The position numbers and the translations under genes are program-made. Positions 6,311 to 13,360 of a stretch of 17,554 bases of DNA are shown here, piece after piece (positions within the stretch are counted from its first letter, which is position 1; each line of letters begins with the position of its first letter). The DNA is from CAYRYU01 sp964428355 (GTDB lineage Bacteria; Muiribacteriota; Ozemobacteria; Ozemobacterales; Ozemobacteraceae), in assembly GCA_964428355.1 (NCBI GenBank), contig CAYRYU010000133.1, positions 1 to 17,554 on the forward strand, in the 5' to 3' direction. The notes beneath the pieces are model-generated. The model was not told the origin of the DNA, did not search any database, and saw only the letters and a program-made list of their open reading frames with translations.

Positions 6311-8383
6311 CTCTCCGATGGCCTTTTTCACCATGGAACCCAGATCTTCTATCTGGTATGGCTTTTTCAGGAAACCAGCCAGGCACTTTGGGGAAAATTG
6401 GCTGATGGTACTCGATTCGGAATAGCCACTCATTAAAACGACACGTACCTGTGGATCGATCTTGATAAGTTCGCGAAAAGTCTCCTCGCCATCGAGATTG
6501 GGCATCGTCAAATCCAGGAGGATGCACCGGATCCTGCTTTGGTGCTGCTGAAACTGGTCCAGGGCGGATTTCCCGTCGGCCGCGAGCAGAACGTCATAAC
6601 CCAGGCTTTCGAGCATTCGACGGCACGTGTCGCGGACATCCTCCTCATCATCGGCGACGAGGATGGCTCCAACCTCCTTCGACTTTTCTTCCCGAGCCTG
6701 CGGTGCTGCCTCGAGTCCCACGGTGGGGCGAATGTGCCCGAAAAGCCAGGATGGCGCAGCCCTTGAGGGCTCCTTCCCTGAGACTCCCTCCGCAACGGGA
6801 AAGAAAACCCTGAAGCAGGAGCCGCGCCCCGGTTCGCTCGTTACCTTTATCATCCCACGATGGCCTCGGACAATTCCGAGGGTTGCCGTCAGACCCAGGC
6901 CCCGTCCCGTGAATTTGGTGGTGAAGAACGGATCGTAGATCTTCTCGAGCGTCGCTTCGTCCATTCCCTGGCCCGAATCCGAGACCTCGAGGAACAAAAA
7001 CCTGCCGTTTCCCAGCTCCTCCGGGAGTGGGAACCCCCCTGCCGCTGCCGGGGTTCCCCCAACGCAGCCGGTTGTTATGGTGATGGTGCCGTTCTGGCTC
7101 CCGATGGCTTCGGAAGCATTGATGATCAGGTTCATGATGACCTGCCGGATCTGCGTGACATCCCCACCCATTGGGGGAAGACCTTTTGCCAGGCGGTATT
7201 CGACAACGGCCTTCTTGGAAATGGAAACCGAGATCATCCGTCCGATCTCCTCGACAACCAGGGAAAGGTCGATCGCCTTCAGGATCAACGGGCTTTTTCC
7301 AGAGTATGTCAGCATCTGGTTGCAGAGTTCGGCCGCACGGCGCGAGACATTGATGATCGTTTCGATCTTGGGCCTCGCCTGTGAGGACTCCGGAATGCTC
7401 AGCAAAGCCAGGTCGGCATTTCCAAGGATGACCGTCAGGAGATTGTTGAAGTCGTGGGCGATTCCTCCTGCGAGGACCCCCAGACTTTCAAGCTTCTGTG
7501 TCTGTCTGATCTTGCTTTCCAGACGTTGCCGTTCGGACTCCTCCCGCTTACGGTCGGTGATGTCCCGTGCGACACTCAGAATCGCGGTTTCCCCATCCCA
7601 CATGATTCGGCGGGTGCTGACTTCGGTCGGGATGGGAGTTCCGTCCTTCCTCCTGTGCGTGGTCTGGAAGACGAATCCCTCGGTCTCCAGGGTCTTCCTG
7701 ATCCTCTCGGGAACATTTTCCGCCTCATCCGGGGTATCGATATCGCGAGGAGTCAGCTTCATGAGCTCCTCGAGAGAATACCCCCACCGTTCGCAGGCAA
7801 CACGGTTTGCGCTCAGGATCCTTCCATCGGTTGTGTGGAGCAGGATGGCGTCATTGGCATGGTTGAAAAGATCCCGGAACTTTTCTTCGCTCTTTCGGAG
7901 AGACTCTTCCGCCAACCTGCTTTCGGTGATGTCCCGGACCACGGTCACCATGCGCACCACGCGACCTTTCTCGATTACCGGAAGTTTCGTGGTCTCGGTG
8001 TAGAATGGCCGGCTTCCAACGTTGGTGATTTCTCGGGTGACCAACGGCCGCCCGGTCCGGAATACCTGGTTCGTTTCCTTTTCAACCTTGCGGGGAAGGA
8101 ACGGAAAAGCTCTCGAGACCTTCTGACCAATGATTTGGGGAGAAAGGCCGAGCTCTCGGGCAACCTTCCAGAACGGGGCGTTCATGTAGATCAAGCGGCG
8201 TTCGGAATCGATGATGTGGATCCAGTCATGGATCGCATCCACCGTGGTCTGGAAGATCTGCTCCGGTTTCTCCTGGAATAAACCTTTCCCCGTGCCTTTC
8301 CGGAGAATCCGGCCCGGAAACTGGGATCCAGGCCGGATACGGGTTCTGGAAGCCCTCATCCAGTGTTTGAACTTCTTTTCCAT
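6305..8383 (-). CDS. hybrid sensor histidine kinase (PAS-PAS-HisKA-HATPase-REC)
   Basis: This encodes 692 residues with no membrane span or signal peptide, so it is a cytosolic sensor. Domains in order: PAS1 about 41-155, PAS2 about 165-280 (the DITDRK-type end leads into a coiled linker), HisKA with phospho-acceptor His310 in GGIAHDFNNLLT, and an HATPase with N-box Asn418/Asn422, DSGQGM at 469-474 and the GRGLGL G-box at 493-498. After a linker comes a receiver domain at about 572-690 with Asp578-Asp579, phospho-acceptor Asp624, Ser652 and Lys674-Pro675. All catalytic residues are present, so phosphotransfer His310 to Asp624 is expected. There is no output domain, so signal must pass to another protein. 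The start is supported by aggggga six bases upstream. The signal sensed by the PAS domains and the target are unknown, and no response regulator gene is adjacent. Confidence 0.95.
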   Translation of the reverse strand: MEKKFKHWMRASRTRIRPGSQFPGRILRKGTGKGLFQEKPEQIFQTTVDAIHDWIHIIDSERRLIYMNAPFWKVARELGLSPQIIGQKVSRAFPFLPRKVEKETNQVFRTGRPLVTREITNVGSRPFYTETTKLPVIEKGRVVRMVTVVRDITESRLAEESLRKSEEKFRDLFNHANDAILLHTTDGRILSANRVACERWGYSLEELMKLTPRDIDTPDEAENVPERIRKTLETEGFVFQTTHRRKDGTPIPTEVSTRRIMWDGETAILSVARDITDRKREESERQRLESKIRQTQKLESLGVLAGGIAHDFNNLLTVILGNADLALLSIPESSQARPKIETIINVSRRAAELCNQMLTYSGKSPLILKAIDLSLVVEEIGRMISVSISKKAVVEYRLAKGLPPMGGDVTQIRQVIMNLIINASEAIGSQNGTITITTGCVGGTPAAAGGFPLPEELGNGRFLFLEVSDSGQGMDEATLEKIYDPFFTTKFTGRGLGLTATLGIVRGHRGMIKVTSEPGRGSCFRVFFPVAEGVSGKEPSRAAPSWLFGHIRPTVGLEAAPQAREEKSKEVGAILVADDEEDVRDTCRRMLESLGYDVLLAADGKSALDQFQQHQSRIRCILLDLTMPNLDGEETFRELIKIDPQVRVVLMSGYSESSTISQFSPKCLAGFLKKPYQIEDLGSMVKKAIGEG

Positions 8384-8403
8384 GGGAATCCCCCTAAAGA
8401 TGG

Positions 8404-8412
8404 ATTATAACA
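8404..8412 (-). promoter_or_regulatory. extended -10 promoter for the hybrid kinase
   Basis: The minus strand carries TGTTATAAT, an extended -10 (TGn followed by consensus TATAAT), which puts the transcription start about 14 nt before the kinase ATG. No recognisable -35 lies 17 bp further upstream, as is common for extended -10 promoters. Confidence 0.4.
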
Positions 8413-8545
8413 GACGGAAAGATTTCCGGCGGGGAAAAGCGGCCCTGATCTGGAAAAAGGGGGAATTCGTCCGGCTCCCTTCCAGGCGAATGAGCGAATT
8501 CAGAACCATACCACCTCCACATCCAGGTCGAAACACTTTTGCCAC

Positions 8546-8578
8546 AAAAAAAACCTCCCTTCCTGATGGGAGGGAGGT
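8546..8578 (-). terminator. rho-independent terminator of the FN3-like gene
   Basis: An 11-bp stem (8568-8578 with 8553-8563, one G-T pair) closed by a four-base loop is followed on the minus strand by seven T residues (8552-8546). It lies 17 bp past the stop codon of the secreted FN3-like protein and is a textbook intrinsic terminator. It also isolates the kinase gene from that transcript. Confidence 0.88.
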
Positions 8579-8595
8579 CTTGGGGGAAACGTCGG

Positions 8596-9003
8596 TCAGG
8601 GAATCTTTTTGGTAACAACCGCGGAGTATTGGGAATAGCCCTTGACCCCTGTCGATGTCCTGGACCAGCCGCGGACTTTGTACGAGTAGTATTTTCCTGA
8701 ATCGGCCTTGGTGAAAGTCTGCGAATATTTCGTGACCGACCCGGAAAAGGCCGGAGTGGAACCGAATTGGGGAGTAGAGGTCGTCGAGATCGACCGGTAC
8801 AGGTCATATCCCGTTGCATTGCGGTTTACCGTCCAGCTGACCAGGAAACTGTTATTGGATACCGTGCCAAGGGTGATCGTGGATACCCCAGTGATGCTTG
8901 CGTTCTGTTGAGGTCTGTCAAGTCCGAAGGACACCCCCACATAAGAAAAAAGACCCGCAAGCAGAAGAATTCCTGCTACGAAATAACCCGTTCTCGCTTT
9001 CAT
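8596..9003 (-). CDS. small secreted fibronectin type III-like protein
   Basis: This encodes 135 residues. Residues 1-27 are a Sec signal peptide or N-terminal anchor (two basic residues, then a hydrophobic core, GYFVAGILLLAGLFSYVGVS). Residues about 36-133 fit one FN3 beta-sandwich: the B-strand FLVSWTVN, the ATGYDLYRS strand and the SYKVRGW strand with the family's Trp and Tyr positions. Small single-FN3 exported proteins usually act as adhesion or carbohydrate/protein-binding modules, but no ligand can be inferred here. Start ATG is preceded by aaggagg at good spacing. The gene is single, closed by a strong terminator. It lies downstream of the degenerate PAD/C11 copy in the same direction. 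Confidence 0.75.
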   Translation of the reverse strand: MKARTGYFVAGILLLAGLFSYVGVSFGLDRPQQNASITGVSTITLGTVSNNSFLVSWTVNRNATGYDLYRSISTTSTPQFGSTPAFSGSVTKYSQTFTKADSGKYYSYKVRGWSRTSTGVKGYSQYSAVVTKKIP

Positions 9004-9138
9004 GGAGAACCTCCTTGTGAGTTGAAGTCGCCGAGGGGGAACCGTCCACCCTCCGGGGGTATTCTACCACCCTTCGGTTCAACAACAAACGGGTTTCTTC
9101 TGTTGTCCCGGTTGCCGAATCAACTCCGGGCCAGGAAA

Positions 9139-9332
9139 TCAAAGGCCGTCCGACCTGAGGGAGTCGAGAAGCTTGGAGGCTCTCTTCCTGATTTCCGGGG
9201 AGATTCCCCCCGGCCCTGGACTTCCCAAACCGAGCCCATGATGCCAAACTGATCCAGGTCGTTGTCGGCGTTCATGCAGACGAGTCCTCCCAGCCCGCCT
9301 GGGGGGCCGAGTGGGTTGCGAGGCATTCTCAC
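9139..9332 (-). pseudogene. C11 (clostripain-like) peptidase, deletion remnant
   Basis: This ~190-bp stretch contains separated pieces of the 462-aa peptidase encoded at 11937-13325. The first codons match (RMPRNPL against RIPRNPL), with GTG instead of ATG. The signal peptide is missing, then CMNADNDLDQF matches the start of the mature enzyme (YMNADNDLDPF). After a jump, and in another frame, GISPEIRKRASKLLDSL matches the extreme C-terminus (GISPEVRKEASDLLDTL). The catalytic His and Cys are gone. It sits about 35 bp after the neighbouring PAD gene, exactly where the intact peptidase sits after its own PAD, and the spacer sequence with its cctcgagagg motif is shared. It is therefore the collapsed partner in a duplicated module. 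Confidence 0.85.
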
Positions 9333-9367
9333 CTGTCCTGTCCTTTCCTCGAGAGGTTTCCCAAAGA

Positions 9368-10774
9368 TCATTCGGTGGCGAAGGTATCCCGGTGAAGCTT
9401 GGAGAAGTTCGCCCTGAGAGCGGAGACGGCAGCAGCGGCCTGCGGAGTGATGAACACGCGCTCTGGGTCACGCTGGACGTTGGTTCCGCAGTGGACTTCG
9501 CCCATCAGGTTGTGGTAGGCGAGATCGTCAAGGAAGTGCACCCGGTTGCCCTGACTGCGGAACCTGGCTTCCACGATCTTCCGGAAGGGGGGGAAGAACG
9601 GGTCTGGAACGATCAGGTGATCGCGCAGGATGAGGTGGTTTACGACGCCGGGAGTATAGGCGACACAACTGGTGGGATTCTCCGGGTTCTCCCCCTTGAA
9701 GAGGTTGGGCCATGCCATGACGGGGATTTCCAGGTCCTCTTTTCCGGTGATCCGGCGGATCCCGGAAATGAACCGGCCGGTGTTCTCCTCGATGATCTCG
9801 CCGATCTTCATGTTGAGTTGGATGAACTGCATCTCCTCCCATGTGATAGGCGAACCGCCGGAATTACCCTTGAGAAAGTCGATGATCTTCTGGAGGAACC
9901 CTCTGTCCCCCTCCACATGCGCTCCTTCCATTTTCTTGAGGGCCGCCTGGACCTTGGGAAGGAAACTCCTGAAGGGCTGGGGCATCTTGGCAAAATCTTC
10001 GGGGGAGGCGCCTTTGACCAACTCCAGGGCATTCCAGGGATCGGAGCGGACGATCGAGTATCCGCAAGGTGAACTCCTGGTGGGGATGATCGTGAGATAC
10101 TCATCGATGTGACCCACCGCCAGCCATTTGGTCGCCAACTCGATCTCCCGGTCTTGATAGCCGTTTTCGAGGAAGTACCTCCGGCACTTCTCCGTCATGG
10201 TATCGCCATGGTAGAAAATGTTCTCCGGAGTAACCTCGATGTTTCCGCCGTAATCACCGCAGGTGCCGGCCTTGTTGGGGTTCGTCTGGAAATTCAAGCC
10301 CCAGTTGTCGGCGAACCACTTGGGGAACCCCTCGAGACCACGGCCCCGACCGGAGTCGAAAATGGCCAGGGAAGCTTTTTCCCCTTCGGAATAGGTGCAA
10401 AACTCCCCAAAATCCTGCATCCAGATATCTCCGGTCTCGAGGGCGGGATTGACCTCGACGAGATTTTCCACGATCCCGGATGGGGCGTCGAAGAAACGGG
10501 CCCGTCTCTCGGGGGTTCTCAGGGAACCTGTCGAATCGACCACATGGAGTTTGAAGGAATCGGCCCCGACCAGCCCGTCCACATCATGAATGTTCCGGAT
10601 GACGAAAAACAGCCCTTTCACGAAGGATTCCGTTCCAGGAGTATTGACTACCAGGACTTTCTTGGGGAGCTGATTGCTGCTCATCAAACGGATAGTGCCG
10701 GCCCAGAGGGAGTTTCCAAAAGTCAATGCCAGAAGGAACACGGCCAGAAAGTGCCACCCACCGATTCTTTTCAT
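9368..10774 (-). CDS. secreted peptidylarginine deiminase (PAD), copy A
   Basis: This encodes 468 residues. A Sec signal peptide (1-25, ending SLWA) is followed by a complete PAD catalytic domain, which converts peptidyl-arginine to peptidyl-citrulline. Catalytic positions by comparison with human PAD4: Asp121 (in WMQDFGEF; Asp350), His222 and Asp224 (in VGHIDEYL; His471, Asp473) and Cys429 (in GEVHCGTN; Cys645). Arg143 and Arg145 match the substrate-binding Arg372/Arg374. The Ca2-site ligands Gln120, Glu124 and Glu180 are kept, so calcium dependence is plausible. The N-terminal immunoglobulin-like domains of vertebrate PADs are absent. It is 24 residues longer than copy B because of an insert around 281-318. 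The open frame extends 138 codons upstream, but the signal peptide fixes the start at the ATG at 10774. Confidence 0.92.
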   Translation of the reverse strand: MKRIGGWHFLAVFLLALTFGNSLWAGTIRLMSSNQLPKKVLVVNTPGTESFVKGLFFVIRNIHDVDGLVGADSFKLHVVDSTGSLRTPERRARFFDAPSGIVENLVEVNPALETGDIWMQDFGEFCTYSEGEKASLAIFDSGRGRGLEGFPKWFADNWGLNFQTNPNKAGTCGDYGGNIEVTPENIFYHGDTMTEKCRRYFLENGYQDREIELATKWLAVGHIDEYLTIIPTRSSPCGYSIVRSDPWNALELVKGASPEDFAKMPQPFRSFLPKVQAALKKMEGAHVEGDRGFLQKIIDFLKGNSGGSPITWEEMQFIQLNMKIGEIIEENTGRFISGIRRITGKEDLEIPVMAWPNLFKGENPENPTSCVAYTPGVVNHLILRDHLIVPDPFFPPFRKIVEARFRSQGNRVHFLDDLAYHNLMGEVHCGTNVQRDPERVFITPQAAAAVSALRANFSKLHRDTFATE

Positions 10775-11199
10775 CTCTTCCACCCCTTGTTTGGATTCTC
10801 TCCAAGTTGCGGAGGGAAGTGCAAATCCGGTGCCAGTGCAACTTTTCTGCAACCCCACTAAACCTTTTTGAGGGTCCATCACCACGCGCCCACCCCGAGG
10901 AGGAAAATCCGGATCTTTCTTCCACTCCGCGAACGTGTTGAACCGGATTGCCGAAAATCCGGTCAGAACGATCGAAAAGTCAACATCCCAGAAATCGCAC
11001 GCAAAGAATTGCTTCCATAAACCGCTTTGGATGCTTTTCTCCGATGTGGGGGGGCATTCCCCCGCTCGCCCAAAACGCATCGTGCGAAAGGGGAGTATAA
11101 TCCAAACCTCGTGAATGGGAATTTCTACCCCGATAATGTAACCGACCCGGATTTCAGGACAAGAGATATGTACAATCCAATGAAGCAAAAGGAGGAATC
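10775..11199. promoter_or_regulatory. divergent intergenic region with inverted and direct repeats
   Basis: This stretch of 425 bp without a gene separates PAD copy A (minus) from the lipoprotein gene (plus). About 30 bp above the PAD start it carries a perfect 7-bp inverted repeat (10804-10810 with 10838-10844) that encloses AGTGCAA twice, at 10818-10824 and 10835-10841, exactly 17 bp apart. This could be an operator or an mRNA leader hairpin. Toward the other end a consensus TATAAT (11096-11101) and a TACAAT (11171-11176) are possible plus-strand -10 elements, neither with a good -35. The upstream sequence is not recognisably similar to that of PAD copy B. Confidence 0.35.
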
Positions 11200-11697
11200 A
11201 TGAAGTTATCCGCAGTTTCGAATCGCTCCTTCAAGTGGTACCTGCTCCTCGGAGTTGTTATGAGTCTCCAATTCCTTGTCGGTTGCGATGACCCCGAAAA
11301 GTTGTCCAAGGAAGGCAAGAATGAAGAAGCCGCCAAAATTTACATGGAAAGAGCGATCGAAGCTGAGAACAGGTTGAAGGACGACAGCAGAAGCGCCAAT
11401 TCTAGGAAAGAGGATGGAAAGGAAGCCATCGAAAACTACTTCAAAGCGGCAGAGTGCCAGAAGAAAATGGGGAATACGAAAAAGGCACAGGAGATCTATA
11501 CCCACCTCGTTGCCCTTTCCGAGATCAAGATCAAGGAATGGTCCGGTCCGGAAAAGGGTTGGCAGGAACCAACCCTCGCAAGTCAGATCAGCACCACTTA
11601 CATCGAATCTGCGAAGAAGGAAATCCCTCAAACCCCGACCAGTGATTCCGGCTCGACGGCAAATTCGGTGACCAACGGCAAGGCCCAGGAATTCTGA
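11200..11697 (+). CDS. small lipoprotein with TPR-like helices
   Basis: This encodes 165 residues. A type II signal peptide (hydrophobic WYLLLGVVMSLQF, lipobox LVGC) gives a lipidated Cys29. Residues 30-31 are Asp-Asp; an Asp at +2 retains lipoproteins in the inner membrane of enterobacteria, though that rule does not hold in all phyla. Residues about 35-105 are alpha-helical, with alternating KEGKNEEAAKIYMERAI and AIENYFKAAECQKKMGNTKKAQEIY segments like one to two tetratricopeptide repeats, suggesting a protein-protein interaction role. The tail from about 140 is Ser/Thr/Pro-rich and flexible. The start is fixed by a very strong aaaaggagg four bases before the ATG. It lies alone on the plus strand between the two PAD modules. 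Partner and function are unknown. Confidence 0.8.
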   Translation: MKLSAVSNRSFKWYLLLGVVMSLQFLVGCDDPEKLSKEGKNEEAAKIYMERAIEAENRLKDDSRSANSRKEDGKEAIENYFKAAECQKKMGNTKKAQEIYTHLVALSEIKIKEWSGPEKGWQEPTLASQISTTYIESAKKEIPQTPTSDSGSTANSVTNGKAQEF

Positions 11698-11750
11698 CCC
11701 GGACCCCCCTCCCCTTCTTCAATCAGGATCTTCGGGATATACGACCTCAG

Positions 11751-11784
11751 GACCCCTCGGCAAGAAGCAGGCGGCCTTGGGGTC
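11751..11784. terminator. weak inverted repeat between convergent genes
   Basis: GACCCC (11751-11756) and GGGGTC (11779-11784) pair, with two further GG/CC pairs inside. This lies in the 239-bp gap between the convergent ends of the lipoprotein and C11 peptidase genes. The following plus-strand sequence has only a short T-run (gtttcc). It may terminate the lipoprotein transcript, but it is a weak candidate. The rest of the gap shows no coding signal. Confidence 0.25.
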
Positions 11785-11936
11785 GTTTCCTCCTGAACCG
11801 GTATTGATGAAGATATCCAGCCAAGGATATGCAATTCCCGATTCAAGCCCATCTTTGCACGCATGGAAGCCCGGCGGGGGAGAAGACCCCTCATCTGGTC
11901 AGTGACCTGGCAAAAGAACGCTGTGAGGAAAAGCTC

Positions 11937-13325
11937 TCAGTCCCCCGCTGTATCCTTGAGGGTATCAAGAAGGTCGGAGGCTTCCTTCCGGACTTCTGGG
12001 GAAATTCCCTGGTCATGCCGGATCAAGAACCTCGCGCGGTCTAGGGCATCCTTCTTCAATTCGGGAAGAAGCCGGTCCTGATTCCGGACCAATTCCGCCA
12101 AGCTCCGGACAGTGTTCGCTTTCAAGTCAGCAGCCACGGAAGGGCCGGTGATCTTCTTGTAGAAGTCGAACAGCATTTCATCCCAGAGGGTGCTTTTCGC
12201 GAACTGGAGCTGGGAATACTGTTTCGAAAAGCTGTAGGCGGAGACGGGGAAGTAGATGGCGATTCCCCGGGCGTTCAACATGTGGCCCCCGGTGTTCCCG
12301 CTTGCCGGAATGACGCGGGCAAGAATCTCCTCGAGTTTCTGACAGGCGGTCTGGATGCCTTCCTCTTTGATCCGGGATTTGAGGATTGAAGCGAAATGTC
12401 CAAGGTCGATGTTCTCACGGATATGGAACTTCTGGACCTGGAAAAGGGCATCCTTGATTTCTTCGTTCCAGCTTCCCGACATCATCGCTTTGGCAAGACC
12501 CGTTACCCCGTCGAGCAGGTCGGGAATCCCGGCGGCATCGATGGCGGACAAGGTGGTACGTGGAGCATCCTTCTGGTCAGGGGCGGAATAGAAACTGTTG
12601 AAGGCCTGGACCCAGGAACCCGCGAACTGGGCCGGAGTGGCTCCTTTCACGAGGGAACCCAGGATGCGTTCATACGGCTGTCCACCCATCGGGACGATCT
12701 CCTCGGACCCGACGATGAAGTTGCACCCCTGATGGACGGCGCAGGCGACCTCGGCCATCTGCATGTTGCATGCGTCGAATGCCAGGATATCGATTTTCCG
12801 GCCGAGTTCCTTCCGGATTTCCGCAAGACCGTCGGCCAACTGGTTCGTCGTGATATGGTGGCCGCTCTGATCGTCGAAAGAGATTCCCCGTCCCTGGACT
12901 TCCTCTGCGGGGCCCTTCCAGCCGCGCCCGTGGTTCCAGATTACCAGGGCATAATGCTTGGCCGGAGCGGTCTCGACGGCTTCCCGGACGAAGGATACGA
13001 GGGTTTTCACGTCACCCATGTCGGGCTCGGGGACTTCCCTGATCAGGGAGCGGTTTCCGTCTTTTATCGACAAGAGTGCGGCGGTTTCTGTGGCGTGATC
13101 GACCAGAACGATGGTGGTAAGCCAGGGTTTCGCCTTGACCGCCTCGATTTCCGCGAGGTCCTTGACGCTGAACGGGTCCAGGTCGTTGTCGGCATTCATA
13201 TAGACGAGAAACCCCCATTCGGCCTGGGGGGCCGAGGGGGCTGCGAAAACCACGGAACCTGAAAGGGCAAGGATGCAGAGGATCATCCCGAGAACTGGTC
13301 GGAGTGGGTTACGCGGTATTCTCAT
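11937..13325 (-). CDS. secreted C11-family (clostripain-like) cysteine peptidase
   Basis: This encodes 462 residues. Residues 1-29 are a Sec signal peptide (hydrophobic VLGMILCILALSGSVVFA). The mature protein opens with a typical clan CD strand (EWGFLVYMNADNDLDPF). The catalytic dyad is His132 in VIWNHGRGW and Cys186 in LAFDACNMQM, both in the standard C11 contexts (NHG and DxCxM). Characterised C11 enzymes, such as clostripain, cleave after basic residues, mainly Arg. That specificity is inferred here from family membership, not read from a binding pocket. The gene begins 35 bp after PAD copy B on the same strand with aggaaagga upstream, so the two are almost certainly one operon. No propeptide processing site could be assigned. 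Confidence 0.92.
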   Translation of the reverse strand: MRIPRNPLRPVLGMILCILALSGSVVFAAPSAPQAEWGFLVYMNADNDLDPFSVKDLAEIEAVKAKPWLTTIVLVDHATETAALLSIKDGNRSLIREVPEPDMGDVKTLVSFVREAVETAPAKHYALVIWNHGRGWKGPAEEVQGRGISFDDQSGHHITTNQLADGLAEIRKELGRKIDILAFDACNMQMAEVACAVHQGCNFIVGSEEIVPMGGQPYERILGSLVKGATPAQFAGSWVQAFNSFYSAPDQKDAPRTTLSAIDAAGIPDLLDGVTGLAKAMMSGSWNEEIKDALFQVQKFHIRENIDLGHFASILKSRIKEEGIQTACQKLEEILARVIPASGNTGGHMLNARGIAIYFPVSAYSFSKQYSQLQFAKSTLWDEMLFDFYKKITGPSVAADLKANTVRSLAELVRNQDRLLPELKKDALDRARFLIRHDQGISPEVRKEASDLLDTLKDTAGD

Positions 13326-13360
13326 CTGTCCTGTCCTTTCCTCGAGAGGATCTCATAAGG

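Larger units (their letters stand above)
9139..10774 (-). repeat. duplicated PAD-C11 module, degenerate copy
   Basis: This unit has the same order, strand and inter-gene spacing as 11937-14695: a PAD gene, a spacer of about 35 bp with nearly identical sequence, then C11 peptidase sequence. The PAD halves remain closely similar over their whole length, strongest at the 3' end, while the peptidase here has lost nearly all its coding sequence. The copies are in direct orientation, separated by a lipoprotein gene on the other strand. No insertion sequence or flanking short repeat that could explain the duplication was seen. Confidence 0.85.

Noticed and set aside
9368..11188. 606-codon version of PAD copy A starting at 11188
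   Set aside because: The extra 138 residues are low-complexity, and a proper signal peptide begins at the ATG at 10774, matching the start of copy B.
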